This document shows, in pieces, positions 24,093-32,431 of a stretch of DNA of 37,081 nucleotides. Positions within the stretch are counted from its first letter, which is position 1; each line of letters starts with the position of its first letter. The notes under the pieces are model-generated. The model saw only the letters and a list, made by a program, of their open reading frames with translations, did not search any database and was not told the DNA's origin. The DNA is taken from contig NZ_AVCS01000001.1 in the NCBI RefSeq assembly GCF_000498495.1, positions 1 through 37,081 of the forward strand, given 5' to 3'. The DNA is from Flavobacterium enshiense DK69. Lineage in GTDB: Bacteria > Bacteroidota > Bacteroidia > Flavobacteriales > Flavobacteriaceae. The translations under genes and the position numbers were made by a program.

Positions 24093-25112
24093 ATGTACAA
24101 ACAGCTTATTCGTCCTATACTTTTTTGTTTCGATCCTGAAGCAGTTCATTATTTTACTTTTTCGGCCGTTCGTTTTGCCAATAAAATTCCGGGTGTTTCT
24201 GCAATACTAAAATCGTGCTATGCGGTCAACGATAAACGTTTAGAGCGTGAAGTGTTTGGTTTGAAATTCAAAAATCCGGTAGGACTTGCCGCTGGTTTTG
24301 ACAAGGATGCCAAATTGTATAAAGAACTTTCGGATTTTGGCTTCGGATTCATAGAAATTGGTACGTTAACTCCAAAAGGCCAGGAAGGAAATCCGAAAAC
24401 GCGTTTGTTCCGTTTAAGAGAAGATTCGGCGATTATTAACCGAATGGGGTTCAACAACGGCGGCGTAGAGGAAGCGGTACAACGTCTGAAAGCGAATAAC
24501 GGCGTTTTAATTGGTGGAAACATCGGAAAAAACAAAGTTACACCTAACGAAGAAGCGGTAAGGGATTATGAAATCTGTTTTGATGCTTTGTATGATTATG
24601 TGGATTATTTCGTGGTAAATGTAAGTTCGCCTAATACCCCTAATTTGAGAGCGTTGCAGGATAAAGAGCCGTTGACGCAATTACTGCAGACGCTTCAAAC
24701 CAGAAATGCAACTAAGCCAAAGCAAAAGCCAATTCTTTTAAAAATTGCACCGGATTTAACTGATGAGCAATTGCTGGATATCATCGATATTGTAAAAGAA
24801 ACCAAAATAGCAGGCGTGATTGCAACCAATACAACTATTTCCCGTGACGGATTGCAATCAGTGAATAAAATTGAAATGGGTGGTCTTTCCGGAAAACCAT
24901 TGACGAAACGTTCTACGGAAGTAATTCGTTTTCTTTCCGAAAAGAGCAATAAAGCATTCCCGATTATTGGTGTGGGCGGAATTCATACAGCTGAAGATGC
25001 CATCGAAAAACTGGAAGCCGGCGCCAGTCTGGTACAATTGTATACTGGATTTATTTACGAAGGGCCAGCCTTGGTGAAAGCCATTAACAAAAAGATTTTA
25101 GAAAAAGCATAA
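24093..25112 (+). CDS. pyrD: Quinone-dependent dihydroorotate dehydrogenase (class 2)
   Basis: The 339-residue flavoprotein oxidises dihydroorotate to orotate and passes electrons to the membrane quinone pool, menaquinone in this group. Class 2 features are the N-terminal membrane-associating helix ([20 protein letters not shown]), [39 protein letters not shown] and [13 protein letters not shown], where Ser179 is the base as in class 2 enzymes (class 1 has Cys). [22 protein letters not shown] is the FMN phosphate site. It is followed 39 bp later by HMG-CoA lyase, so the two may be cotranscribed. pyrE in this window is the next pathway step. Confidence 0.97.
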   Translation: MYKQLIRPILFCFDPEAVHYFTFSAVRFANKIPGVSAILKSCYAVNDKRLEREVFGLKFKNPVGLAAGFDKDAKLYKELSDFGFGFIEIGTLTPKGQEGNPKTRLFRLREDSAIINRMGFNNGGVEEAVQRLKANNGVLIGGNIGKNKVTPNEEAVRDYEICFDALYDYVDYFVVNVSSPNTPNLRALQDKEPLTQLLQTLQTRNATKPKQKPILLKIAPDLTDEQLLDIIDIVKETKIAGVIATNTTISRDGLQSVNKIEMGGLSGKPLTKRSTEVIRFLSEKSNKAFPIIGVGGIHTAEDAIEKLEAGASLVQLYTGFIYEGPALVKAINKKILEKA

Positions 25113-25151
25113 AAGGTAGTACCTTAGCCACTCAGAACCTCAGATTCTTCA

Positions 25152-26015
25152 ATGGAAAAAGTCAAGATTATCGAGTGTCCTCGCGATGCTATGCAGGGCA
25201 TTAAAGAATTTATCCCGACAGATAAAAAAGTGCAGTACATCCAATCGTTATTGCGTGTTGGTTTTGATACCATTGATTTCGGAAGTTTTGTTTCGGCTAA
25301 AGCCATACCGCAAATGCAGGACACGGCAGAGGTTTTGGCAAAATTAGATTTGTCTCATACTCAAAGTAAACTGCTGGCTATTATCGCCAATACGCAGGGA
25401 GCGGAAAATGCTTCCGTTCATCCTGAAATTAAATATTTAGGTTTTCCTTTTTCGATATCGGAGAATTTCCAAATGAGAAATACCCATAAAACGATAGCTG
25501 AATCGTTGGTAACGCTGCAGGAAATTTTAAACATAGCCGATAGAACCAATAAAGAAGTGGTGACTTATATTTCCATGGGCTTCGGAAATCCGTATGGAGA
25601 TCCCTGGAATGTGGAAATAGTAGGTGAGTGGACGGAAAAACTGGCTGCGATGGGGGTTAAGATTCTTTCCCTTTCTGATACCATTGGAAGTTCGACTCCT
25701 GAAGTCATCGATTATTTGTTCTCCAATCTGATTCCAAAATATCCTAATGTGGAATTTGGAGCTCATTTGCATACTACACCTGATAAGTGGTTTGAAAAAG
25801 TAGATGCAGCCTATAAAGCTGGATGTCGCCGTTTTGATGGCGCTATTCAGGGCTTCGGCGGTTGTCCGATGGCTAAGGACGATTTGACCGGAAATATGCC
25901 AACCGAAAAGATGCTTTCTTATTTTACCTCTGTGAAAGCAGACACCAATTTAAGCCCAATGAGCTTTGAAAGTGCTTATAATGAAGCGCTTAAAATCTTC
26001 ACAGTTTATCATTAA
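25152..26015 (+). CDS. Hydroxymethylglutaryl-CoA lyase
   Basis: The 287-residue TIM-barrel enzyme splits HMG-CoA to acetyl-CoA and acetoacetate, the last step of leucine catabolism. Motifs: IIECPRDAMQGIKEFIPTDKK at the start (the catalytic Arg and Asp are in PRDAMQ), SLSDTIGSSTPEVI, the metal-binding HLHTT, and GFGGCPMAKDDLTGN with catalytic Cys238. The family enzymes use a divalent metal. Length is normal (~290-300). It follows pyrD in the same direction, with no metabolic link I can name between them. Confidence 0.95.
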   Translation: MEKVKIIECPRDAMQGIKEFIPTDKKVQYIQSLLRVGFDTIDFGSFVSAKAIPQMQDTAEVLAKLDLSHTQSKLLAIIANTQGAENASVHPEIKYLGFPFSISENFQMRNTHKTIAESLVTLQEILNIADRTNKEVVTYISMGFGNPYGDPWNVEIVGEWTEKLAAMGVKILSLSDTIGSSTPEVIDYLFSNLIPKYPNVEFGAHLHTTPDKWFEKVDAAYKAGCRRFDGAIQGFGGCPMAKDDLTGNMPTEKMLSYFTSVKADTNLSPMSFESAYNEALKIFTVYH

Positions 26016-26045
26016 GATTTCCTGTTAAAAATTATTTAAAAAAAG

Positions 26046-26122
26046 TCTAAATAATATTTGACTTATTTAGAATGAGTATATATATTTGCACCTGTAAATT
26101 TATTTTAACTCAATCTAAATAA
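26046..26122 (+). promoter_or_regulatory. Candidate operator: three TCTAAATAA half-sites at the iron-locus promoter
   Basis: TCTAAATAA at 26046-26054 and its exact reverse complement TTATTTAGA at 26063-26071 form a 9-bp inverted repeat with an 8-bp spacer over the -33 region; a third direct copy lies at 26114-26122, in the leader before the ATG at 26131. The AT-rich half-site resembles Fur-like operators, so an iron-responsive repressor is a reasonable guess. A stem-forming RNA role is unlikely as the pair lies mostly upstream of the transcription start. Confidence 0.62.
26057..26088 (+). promoter_or_regulatory. Promoter of the DUF4856 gene
   Basis: TTTG at 26057-26060 and TATATTTG at 26081-26088, spaced by 20 bp, is a good Bacteroidota promoter. 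The -33 element lies inside the spacer of the TCTAAATAA inverted repeat, so a bound dimer would cover it. Confidence 0.75.
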
Positions 26123-26130
26123 ATAGATAT

Positions 26131-27372
26131 ATGAAATTCAAAAATGTACTTTTAGCGTCTTTGCCTGTGGCAGCTCTATTTTCTGTTTCTTGTTCAAATG
26201 ATGATAATAATACTTCTCAAGAGCAAGTTTTCAACTACACTGTTCCAACAACTTATGCGTTTGAAAGATCTGGTGAATCAACTGTTGATTATGCTGGTCA
26301 GACAAACCGTGTTCTTATGCTGGATGAAATGGGTACAGAAATTAAAAACAAGGCTGCTGCAGGAACAGTTCTTGATGCAGCTAAGTTGTCTGATATGTAT
26401 AACAACGTAAACAGTCAGTTTTCAAATGTTGCGTTAAATACAGCTACAGATAAGCAATTGAAAAATAAAACAGCTGCTTCAAGAGATTTCTTCGTGAATT
26501 TTAACGGAGGAGCTACTATAGCTGAGCAAACTGCTGTGAGAAATTTATTCCAAGCACAATTCGATAATGCTGCTGCTGCCAGCGGAGGTGAAGTTGCTGC
26601 TGCAGGTGTTGCGGGTACTTATATAGATGGTAATTCTAAGCGGTTATTTGCGGCTAACGGATTAGAGCCTCAACAAGTGCTATTAAAAGGTATGATGGGA
26701 GCTTGTTTCATGGATCAGATTGTGAACAATTACTTGAGTAAAAATGTTTTGGATGAAGGTTCAAACAGAGAAAACAATACAAACAAGGTTTTAGAGGAAG
26801 GTAAGAATTATACTAAAATGGAGCACCTTTGGGATGAAGCTTATGGTTATATCTATGGAGGAGATGATCTGACGGGTACAAGTCCAGTGCTTAAATTTTG
26901 GAGCAGCTATATAAAACAAGTGGATGATGATTCAGATTTCGGATCTTTAAGAGAGGATATCGAATTGGCTTTCAGAAAAGGTAGAGCAGCAATCACAGCT
27001 GGCGACTATGCAACACGTGATACGCAAATTGCAATCATCAAGAAAAAAATAGCATTGGTTCCTGCGGTTAGAGCAGTATTCTATCTTAAAGAAGGTAAAG
27101 GTAAATTAGCTACTGATTCTGGCGCTAAGGCATTCCACGCACTTTCTGAAGGATACGGATTTATCATGAGCTTGCGTTATACTAACAGGCCAGGTACAAA
27201 CTCTCCTTACATGACAAAAGCAGAAGTTGATGCTATCTTAAGTGGGTTGACAGCAGGAACAAACGGACTTTGGGATGTTGATTACTTGAATGACCATATT
27301 GATGGATGGGCTGAGCAAATCGCTACTCGATTCGGATTTACTGTGGCTCAGGCTGAAACGGTTACTCCTTAA
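26131..27372 (+). CDS. DUF4856 lipoprotein
   Basis: The 413-residue protein has a lipoprotein signal (MKFKNVLLASLPVAALFSVSC) and a long, mainly helical mature part typical of DUF4856: YAFERSGESTVDYAGQTNRV at the start, LDEMGTEIKNKAA, the YMTKAEVDAIL and MEHLWDEAYGYIYG segments, and AFHALSEGYGFIMSLRYTN near the C-terminus. The family is found in Bacteroidota and often lies next to imelysin genes and iron uptake genes; its biochemical role is not established. Here it is followed by an imelysin lipoprotein, a VKGC-like membrane enzyme and a TonB receptor. A strong terminator separates it from the imelysin gene, so its level can be set separately. Confidence 0.88.
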   Translation: MKFKNVLLASLPVAALFSVSCSNDDNNTSQEQVFNYTVPTTYAFERSGESTVDYAGQTNRVLMLDEMGTEIKNKAAAGTVLDAAKLSDMYNNVNSQFSNVALNTATDKQLKNKTAASRDFFVNFNGGATIAEQTAVRNLFQAQFDNAAAASGGEVAAAGVAGTYIDGNSKRLFAANGLEPQQVLLKGMMGACFMDQIVNNYLSKNVLDEGSNRENNTNKVLEEGKNYTKMEHLWDEAYGYIYGGDDLTGTSPVLKFWSSYIKQVDDDSDFGSLREDIELAFRKGRAAITAGDYATRDTQIAIIKKKIALVPAVRAVFYLKEGKGKLATDSGAKAFHALSEGYGFIMSLRYTNRPGTNSPYMTKAEVDAILSGLTAGTNGLWDVDYLNDHIDGWAEQIATRFGFTVAQAETVTP

Positions 27373-27390
27373 TTTAATATAAAAATGAAA

Positions 27391-27423
27391 AAACAGAAGA
27401 GAATGACTCTTCTGTTTTTTTTA
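27391..27423 (+). terminator. Terminator after the DUF4856 gene
   Basis: Stem ACAGAAGAG / CTCTTCTGT (27393-27401 with 27407-27415), loop AATGA, then eight T. The -7 box of the next gene starts immediately after the T-run. Confidence 0.85.
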
Positions 27424-27431
27424 TACTTTTG
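27424..27431 (+). promoter_or_regulatory. Bacteroidota -7 box for imelysin-VKGC-TBDR operon
   Basis: TACTTTTG, 15 bp before ATG 27447. It begins at the end of the upstream terminator T-tract. A TTG start at 27429 would lie inside it and is rejected. Confidence 0.62.
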
Positions 27432-27446
27432 CAAAAAATTTCAAAA

Positions 27447-28562
27447 ATGAAAAAAATCCTTCTTTTAATCGGTTTTACTGCTTTTTTTGCAGCATGTTCT
27501 TCTGACAATGGCGGTTCGGATTCTTCAGGAGATGGTTATGACAGAACGGCTCTTCTAACGAATTGGGCTGATAATTTAATTATCCCATCTTTTGAGAATT
27601 ATCAGATTAAAGTTGCGGCACTTCAAACAAAAGTTGGCGATTTTACTGCTGCTCCGTCTGAAACTGGATTGGGAGAAGTAAGAACCGCATGGATTGATGC
27701 TTATAAAGCTTTTCAGTATGTTTCACAGTATGAAATCGGTAAAGCAGAACAAATAAAATTCGTTAGCTGTACCAATGCTTATCCTACCAATGCCACCGGT
27801 ATTGAGACTAATATAGCGTCTGGAACGTATAACTTTTCCCTTCTTTCGCAATTAGATAAACAAGGTTTTCCGGCTATTGATTACATGGTTAATGGCTTGG
27901 CGGATGATGATGCTTCGATAGTGGCTTTTTATACGTCTAATTCAAATGCGGCAGGTTATAAACTGTACCTGACTAATTTGACGGCAAGACTTAAAACCAA
28001 TGTTGATCTGATTGTGAACGACTGGAACGGAAACTATAGAGCTGCTTTTATAGGAAGCAATGGTAATTCTGCGAGCAGTTCTGTTAACAGAATGGTTAAT
28101 CTTTTTGTGAAGAATTACGAAACGTATGTGCGCTCAGGAAAAGTGGGTTTACCGGCAGGAGTTTTTTCAGAAGGTATAACTTTTACTAATAAAGTTGAAG
28201 CATATTACAAAAATGATATTTCAAAAATATTATTAAATGAAGGAGTTAAAGCAACTCAGGATTTTTTTAACGGTAAGTATTTTAATTCTGAAGTAACAGG
28301 TCCGAGTTTAAAAACATATTTGGATTATTTGAATGTTGTAAAAGACGGACAACGTTTAAGTACAATTATCAATAACCAATACACAACTATCAACAGTACA
28401 AATGCATTGTTAGGAGATAGTTTTTCAGAACAGATTTTAATAGATAACGGGAAAATGATCGCTTCTTTTGATCAGATGCAGTGGAATGTGGTTTATTTCA
28501 AACTGGATATGATTCCGGCTATGAAAATTGTAATAGACTATGTTGATAATGACGGCGATTAA
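27447..28562 (+). CDS. Imelysin-family (M75, IrpA-like) lipoprotein
   Basis: The 371-residue product has a lipoprotein signal (MKKILLLIGFTAFFAAC) and a mature all-helical imelysin-like domain: NWADNLIIPSFENYQIKVAAL near the start, LGEVRTAWIDAYKAFQYVSQYEIG, then KQGFPAIDYMVNGL. The GxHxxE motif of classical imelysins, proposed for metal binding, reads GFPAID here: Pro replaces His and Asp replaces Glu. This subtype occurs in other bacteria as well, but its metal site must differ or be absent. Imelysins are periplasmic or surface proteins induced by iron limitation. It lies 2 bp before the VKGC gene and is first in its operon. ATG 27447 is preferred because it gives a clean signal peptide. Confidence 0.86.
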   Translation: MKKILLLIGFTAFFAACSSDNGGSDSSGDGYDRTALLTNWADNLIIPSFENYQIKVAALQTKVGDFTAAPSETGLGEVRTAWIDAYKAFQYVSQYEIGKAEQIKFVSCTNAYPTNATGIETNIASGTYNFSLLSQLDKQGFPAIDYMVNGLADDDASIVAFYTSNSNAAGYKLYLTNLTARLKTNVDLIVNDWNGNYRAAFIGSNGNSASSSVNRMVNLFVKNYETYVRSGKVGLPAGVFSEGITFTNKVEAYYKNDISKILLNEGVKATQDFFNGKYFNSEVTGPSLKTYLDYLNVVKDGQRLSTIINNQYTTINSTNALLGDSFSEQILIDNGKMIASFDQMQWNVVYFKLDMIPAMKIVIDYVDNDGD

Positions 28563-28564
28563 TA

Positions 28565-29932
28565 ATGATTGACGGTCTAAGAAAATATCTTAATAAAACT
28601 ACAGAAACCGCGACGCTGGCCTTTTTCAGGCTGGCGTTTGGTTTAATGATGCTGGGTAGCATTATCCGGTTTGTGAGTTATGGCTGGGTAGAAAAGCTGT
28701 ATATAAAACCGTTGTTCCATTTTTCTTATTACGGTTTCGAATGGGTAAAACCTTTGGGTAATTTTACATATTTGTTGTTTTTTATTTGTGGTTTGGCTGC
28801 ACTGATGGTTGCAATAGGCTACAAATACAGAATAGCAATAATTGTTTTTTTTCTTGGTTTCACTTACATCGAACTGATGGATAAAACCACTTATCTCAAC
28901 CATTATTATTTTATTTCACTGGTAAGCTTTTTGTTGATTTTTTTACCCGCAGAAGCTGCTTATTCCGTAGATGCTTACCAAAATCCGAAAAAGGCTTTTC
29001 AGCAAATACCTTCCTGGACAGTTGATGTAATAAAATTGATGCTGGGTATCGTATATTTTTATGCTGGATTGGCCAAACTTAATTCGGATTGGCTGTTCGA
29101 GGCCATGCCTTTAAAAATATGGTTACCGATGAATGCCGGAATGCCGGTTGTAGGTGAATTTCTTAATGAAAACTGGGTGCATTATGCATTAAGTTGGTGC
29201 GGTGCTATTTACGATTTGATAATCCCGTTCTTATTACTTTACAAAAGAACACGAATTTTAGCGTTCATGCTGGTTGTTTTTTTTCATGTATTTACAAAAA
29301 TGCTATTTCCCATAGGCGTTTTTCCGTATGTGATGATAATTAGTACCTTGATCTTTTTCGAATCCGGTTTCCATAAAAAAGTCCTCCAAAAAGTTTTCGG
29401 ATTATTCAAAATGAATGCGGATCGGTTTGAAAACGGATTGGCTAAAAATAACCAATTTGCTTTTTCGGAAAAATTAAAATTCGGTTTCATAGCTTTTTTT
29501 ATGAGTATACAGTTGCTTTTCCCGTTCCGTTATTTGCTGTACCCTGGTGAACTTTTCTGGACCGAAGAAGGTTTCCGTTTTTCATGGCGTGTAATGCTTA
29601 TGGAAAAAAATGGATATGTTCAATTCAAAGTTACTGATGCCATCACCAAAAAGACAGCTTATGTCAACAACAGCGATTTTCTGACTACTTTTCAGGAAAA
29701 GCAAATGTCTTTTCAACCCGATTTTATTTTAGAATACGCCCATTTTTTACACGATTATTATAAAAAAATAGGTTTTAACGACCCGATAGTCAAAGTTGAA
29801 AGTTATGTCAATCTCAACGGTCGTTTAAGCCGAAAATATATAGATCCCAATATAAATCTTGCAAAAGAAAATGAATCATTTAAACATAAAACCTGGATAC
29901 TTCCGTTCAACGATGAAATTAAGGGATTATAA
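28565..29932 (+). CDS. Vitamin K-dependent gamma-carboxylase homologue (VKGC/HTTM family)
   Basis: The 455-residue membrane protein has around six hydrophobic segments in the first 280 residues and one more near 310, then a soluble C-terminal part. It aligns by eye with human gamma-glutamyl carboxylase along most of its length: GYKYRIAIIVFFL; MDKTTYLNHYYF (106-117 region, with Lys107 matching the human catalytic base Lys218 in DKTSWNNHSYLY); IVYFYAGLAKLNSDW; FFHVFTKMLFPIGVFPYVM; and, in the C-terminal part, RFSWRVML and GRLSRKYIDPNINL. The human enzyme adds CO2 to glutamates using reduced vitamin K. The bacterial role is unknown; a Leptospira relative was reported to have altered activity. 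Flavobacteria make menaquinone, a possible cofactor. The gene is between imelysin and TonB receptor genes with a 2-bp gap and a 20-bp overlap. Confidence 0.9.
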   Translation: MIDGLRKYLNKTTETATLAFFRLAFGLMMLGSIIRFVSYGWVEKLYIKPLFHFSYYGFEWVKPLGNFTYLLFFICGLAALMVAIGYKYRIAIIVFFLGFTYIELMDKTTYLNHYYFISLVSFLLIFLPAEAAYSVDAYQNPKKAFQQIPSWTVDVIKLMLGIVYFYAGLAKLNSDWLFEAMPLKIWLPMNAGMPVVGEFLNENWVHYALSWCGAIYDLIIPFLLLYKRTRILAFMLVVFFHVFTKMLFPIGVFPYVMIISTLIFFESGFHKKVLQKVFGLFKMNADRFENGLAKNNQFAFSEKLKFGFIAFFMSIQLLFPFRYLLYPGELFWTEEGFRFSWRVMLMEKNGYVQFKVTDAITKKTAYVNNSDFLTTFQEKQMSFQPDFILEYAHFLHDYYKKIGFNDPIVKVESYVNLNGRLSRKYIDPNINLAKENESFKHKTWILPFNDEIKGL

Positions 29933-32357
29933 ATATCTGTTATTACTTTTTTTAACCTTCAATGCGTTCTCACAATATAAATTTTCAGGAACTGTTGTTG
30001 ATAATACCGGAAAAAAACTTTCAGGGGTAGAGATCGTCAATAAAAGTAACGGACGAAGCATTTACACCGATAAAAAAGGGGATTTCTCCATGAGTGTTTC
30101 GGCTCCTGGAAATTTCGTATTTGTCTTTTTTATTGAGGACTATGCAATGGTTGAAAAGGCAGTGAAGATTGATAAGACGGAAACTTATCTGAAAGTGGTA
30201 TTGTACCCTTTGAGTAAAACGCTTTCTGAAGTTGTTATAAACAAACAACGTGAAAACATAGCGGCAGTCAGAAAACTGAAAGACATTGAAGAGACAGCTA
30301 TTTATGCTGGAAAAAAGACGGAAGTAGTTGTTCTGGATAAATTGACAGCCAATAAAGCTACAAACAATCCGCGCCAGATTTATTCTCAGGTGGTAGGGTT
30401 AACGATAAACGAAAGCAACGACGGAGGTTTGCAGCTTTCTGTCGGCGGACGTGGTTTGGACCCCAACCGAACATCAAATTTCAATACGCGTCAAAACGGT
30501 TACGATATCAGCGCCGACGTGTTAGGTTATCCGGAAAGTTATTATGCCACGCCAACAGAAGCTTTGGAAGAGATTCAAATAGTTCGCGGGGCTGCATCTT
30601 TACAGTATGGAACGCAGTTTGGAGGAATGATCAACTTTAAAATAAAAAGTCCGAGTAAAAAAGAAATTGAATTTGCCAACAGAACTACAGGCGGGTCGTA
30701 CGACTTGTTTACCAACTTCACCAGTTTGAGCGGTACCAAAGGGAAGTTCAGCTACTATTCTTTTTATAATTACAAACAAGGGAATGGTTTCCGTCCTAAT
30801 TCACAGTTTGATGCCAAAAACTTCTTTGCTAACCTAAACTACCAGTTTACGGCAAATACATCTTTGCATTTTGATTATACCCATTTCGATTATTTGGCAA
30901 AACAACCGGGAGGTTTAACGGACTATATGTTCAATCAGGATCCAACGCAAAGTAACCGCGCACGTAACTGGTTTGCTGTGGATTGGAATCTGTATTCTCT
31001 TCGATTAAAGCATAAATTCAGTCATAATGCCGATTTTTCATTGCAGTTGTTCGGTTTGGATGCATCAAGAGATGCGCTCGGATTTCGTTCTAACCGTGTT
31101 TCAGATGAGGATAAGCAAGGAACGGAAAGAGACTTGATTTTGGGTGATTTCGTGAACTGGGGAGCAGAAGCACGTTATCTGAAAAGATATACCTTATTTA
31201 ATAATTCCAATGCCTTTTTAATAGGAGGGAAGTACTATCAGTCAAGAAATACCGGGATTCAAGGGCCTGGAAGTTCAGGGTCTGATGCCGATTTTGAATT
31301 GGCTACGGATGAATTTCCGGATTACGGCAATCAATCATCATATGTTTATCCAAACCTGAATGTTTCTTTGTTTGGAGAAAATATTTTCAAAATTTCTTCG
31401 GCTTTTTCAGTTACTCCGGGTTTCAGATATGAGTATATAAAAACACAGGCTGATGGTTATTACAGACGAATCCGTAAAGACTTGTCTGGTAACGTTTTTT
31501 ATGACAAGACAAAATATGAGAATACTGTAAAAGAAAGAAGTTTTGTTTTATTGGGATTAGGATTAAGTTACAAGCCGATGAACAAAATGGAGATTTATGG
31601 AAATATTTCCCAAAACTATCGCTCAGTAACATTTAATGATATCCGTACTGCCAGTCCGAGTCAGGCTATTGCCGAAGATATTACCGATGAAAAAGGATAT
31701 ACGGTTGATATCGGAACCAGAGGAAAGTTATTTGAAAAAATAACATTTGATGTCAGTGGTTTTGCTCTGTATTATGACCAGAAGATAGGGGAGTATGAAG
31801 CCGCAAATCCAGACGGGGGAGCCGCTGTGGTACGTTTACGCGACAATATCGGAACTGCAATTACTTATGGGGTTGAAACGATGTTAGACTGGAATATCGG
31901 CAAAACATTCTTAGATGATAATGAGAATTTTGTATGGAATATGTTCTCCAATGTATCTGTTACAGGATCGGAATATCTTGAATCCGACAAACCAAATATA
32001 AAAGGAAATAAAGTTGAATTTGTTCCCTTGTACAATGTGAAAACGGGAATGGGAATGGGATACAAGAACTTTTTGTCGAGTCTTCAATTAACGTACGTTT
32101 CTTCTCAATTCACAGATGCGGAAAACCTGGAGGCAGATCCGAATGATAATATTTATGGTATTTTCGGTGAAATTCCTTCTTATTATGTGGTGGATTTATC
32201 AGCGGCATATAAGTGGAAACGATTCAAATTAGAGGCGGGAATAAACAACATAACGGATAACTGGTACTTCACCAGAAGAGCTACCGGATATCCCGGACCT
32301 GGGATTATTCCTTCAGAACCGAGAGTGTTTTATACTACTTTGGAATTTGTTTTTTAA
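29913..32357 (+). CDS. TonB-dependent receptor
   Basis: The 814-residue outer-membrane protein has a signal peptide (MKLRDYKYLLLLFLTFNAFS), a carboxypeptidase-like regulatory domain (about 20-105, YKFSGTVVDNTGKKLSGVEI), a plug (about 110-240, with VGGRGLDPNRTSNFNTRQNG and EEIQIVRGAASLQYGTQFGG) and a beta barrel ending in FYTTLEFVF, the aromatic C-terminus expected for a barrel. The plug resembles FecA-type siderophore or haem receptors. ATG 29913 gives the signal peptide; a longer frame begins further inside the VKGC gene. The 20-bp overlap with the VKGC gene suggests coupled translation. The neighbours (imelysin, DUF4856) point to iron or another scarce ligand as substrate. The ligand cannot be read from sequence. 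Confidence 0.92.
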   Translation: MKLRDYKYLLLLFLTFNAFSQYKFSGTVVDNTGKKLSGVEIVNKSNGRSIYTDKKGDFSMSVSAPGNFVFVFFIEDYAMVEKAVKIDKTETYLKVVLYPLSKTLSEVVINKQRENIAAVRKLKDIEETAIYAGKKTEVVVLDKLTANKATNNPRQIYSQVVGLTINESNDGGLQLSVGGRGLDPNRTSNFNTRQNGYDISADVLGYPESYYATPTEALEEIQIVRGAASLQYGTQFGGMINFKIKSPSKKEIEFANRTTGGSYDLFTNFTSLSGTKGKFSYYSFYNYKQGNGFRPNSQFDAKNFFANLNYQFTANTSLHFDYTHFDYLAKQPGGLTDYMFNQDPTQSNRARNWFAVDWNLYSLRLKHKFSHNADFSLQLFGLDASRDALGFRSNRVSDEDKQGTERDLILGDFVNWGAEARYLKRYTLFNNSNAFLIGGKYYQSRNTGIQGPGSSGSDADFELATDEFPDYGNQSSYVYPNLNVSLFGENIFKISSAFSVTPGFRYEYIKTQADGYYRRIRKDLSGNVFYDKTKYENTVKERSFVLLGLGLSYKPMNKMEIYGNISQNYRSVTFNDIRTASPSQAIAEDITDEKGYTVDIGTRGKLFEKITFDVSGFALYYDQKIGEYEAANPDGGAAVVRLRDNIGTAITYGVETMLDWNIGKTFLDDNENFVWNMFSNVSVTGSEYLESDKPNIKGNKVEFVPLYNVKTGMGMGYKNFLSSLQLTYVSSQFTDAENLEADPNDNIYGIFGEIPSYYVVDLSAAYKWKRFKLEAGINNITDNWYFTRRATGYPGPGIIPSEPRVFYTTLEFVF

Positions 32358-32397
32358 AGTTAAGTTAAAAGAGTTTTTATAAGAAGTTTAAATGTAC

Positions 32398-32405
32398 TAT
32401 ATTTG
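32398..32405 (+). promoter_or_regulatory. Bacteroidota -7 box for guaB
   Basis: TATATTTG, 26 bp before the guaB ATG. No good -33 TTTG is seen. Confidence 0.6.
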
Positions 32406-32431
32406 CATGCAATTTAACTACAAATTGCAAC

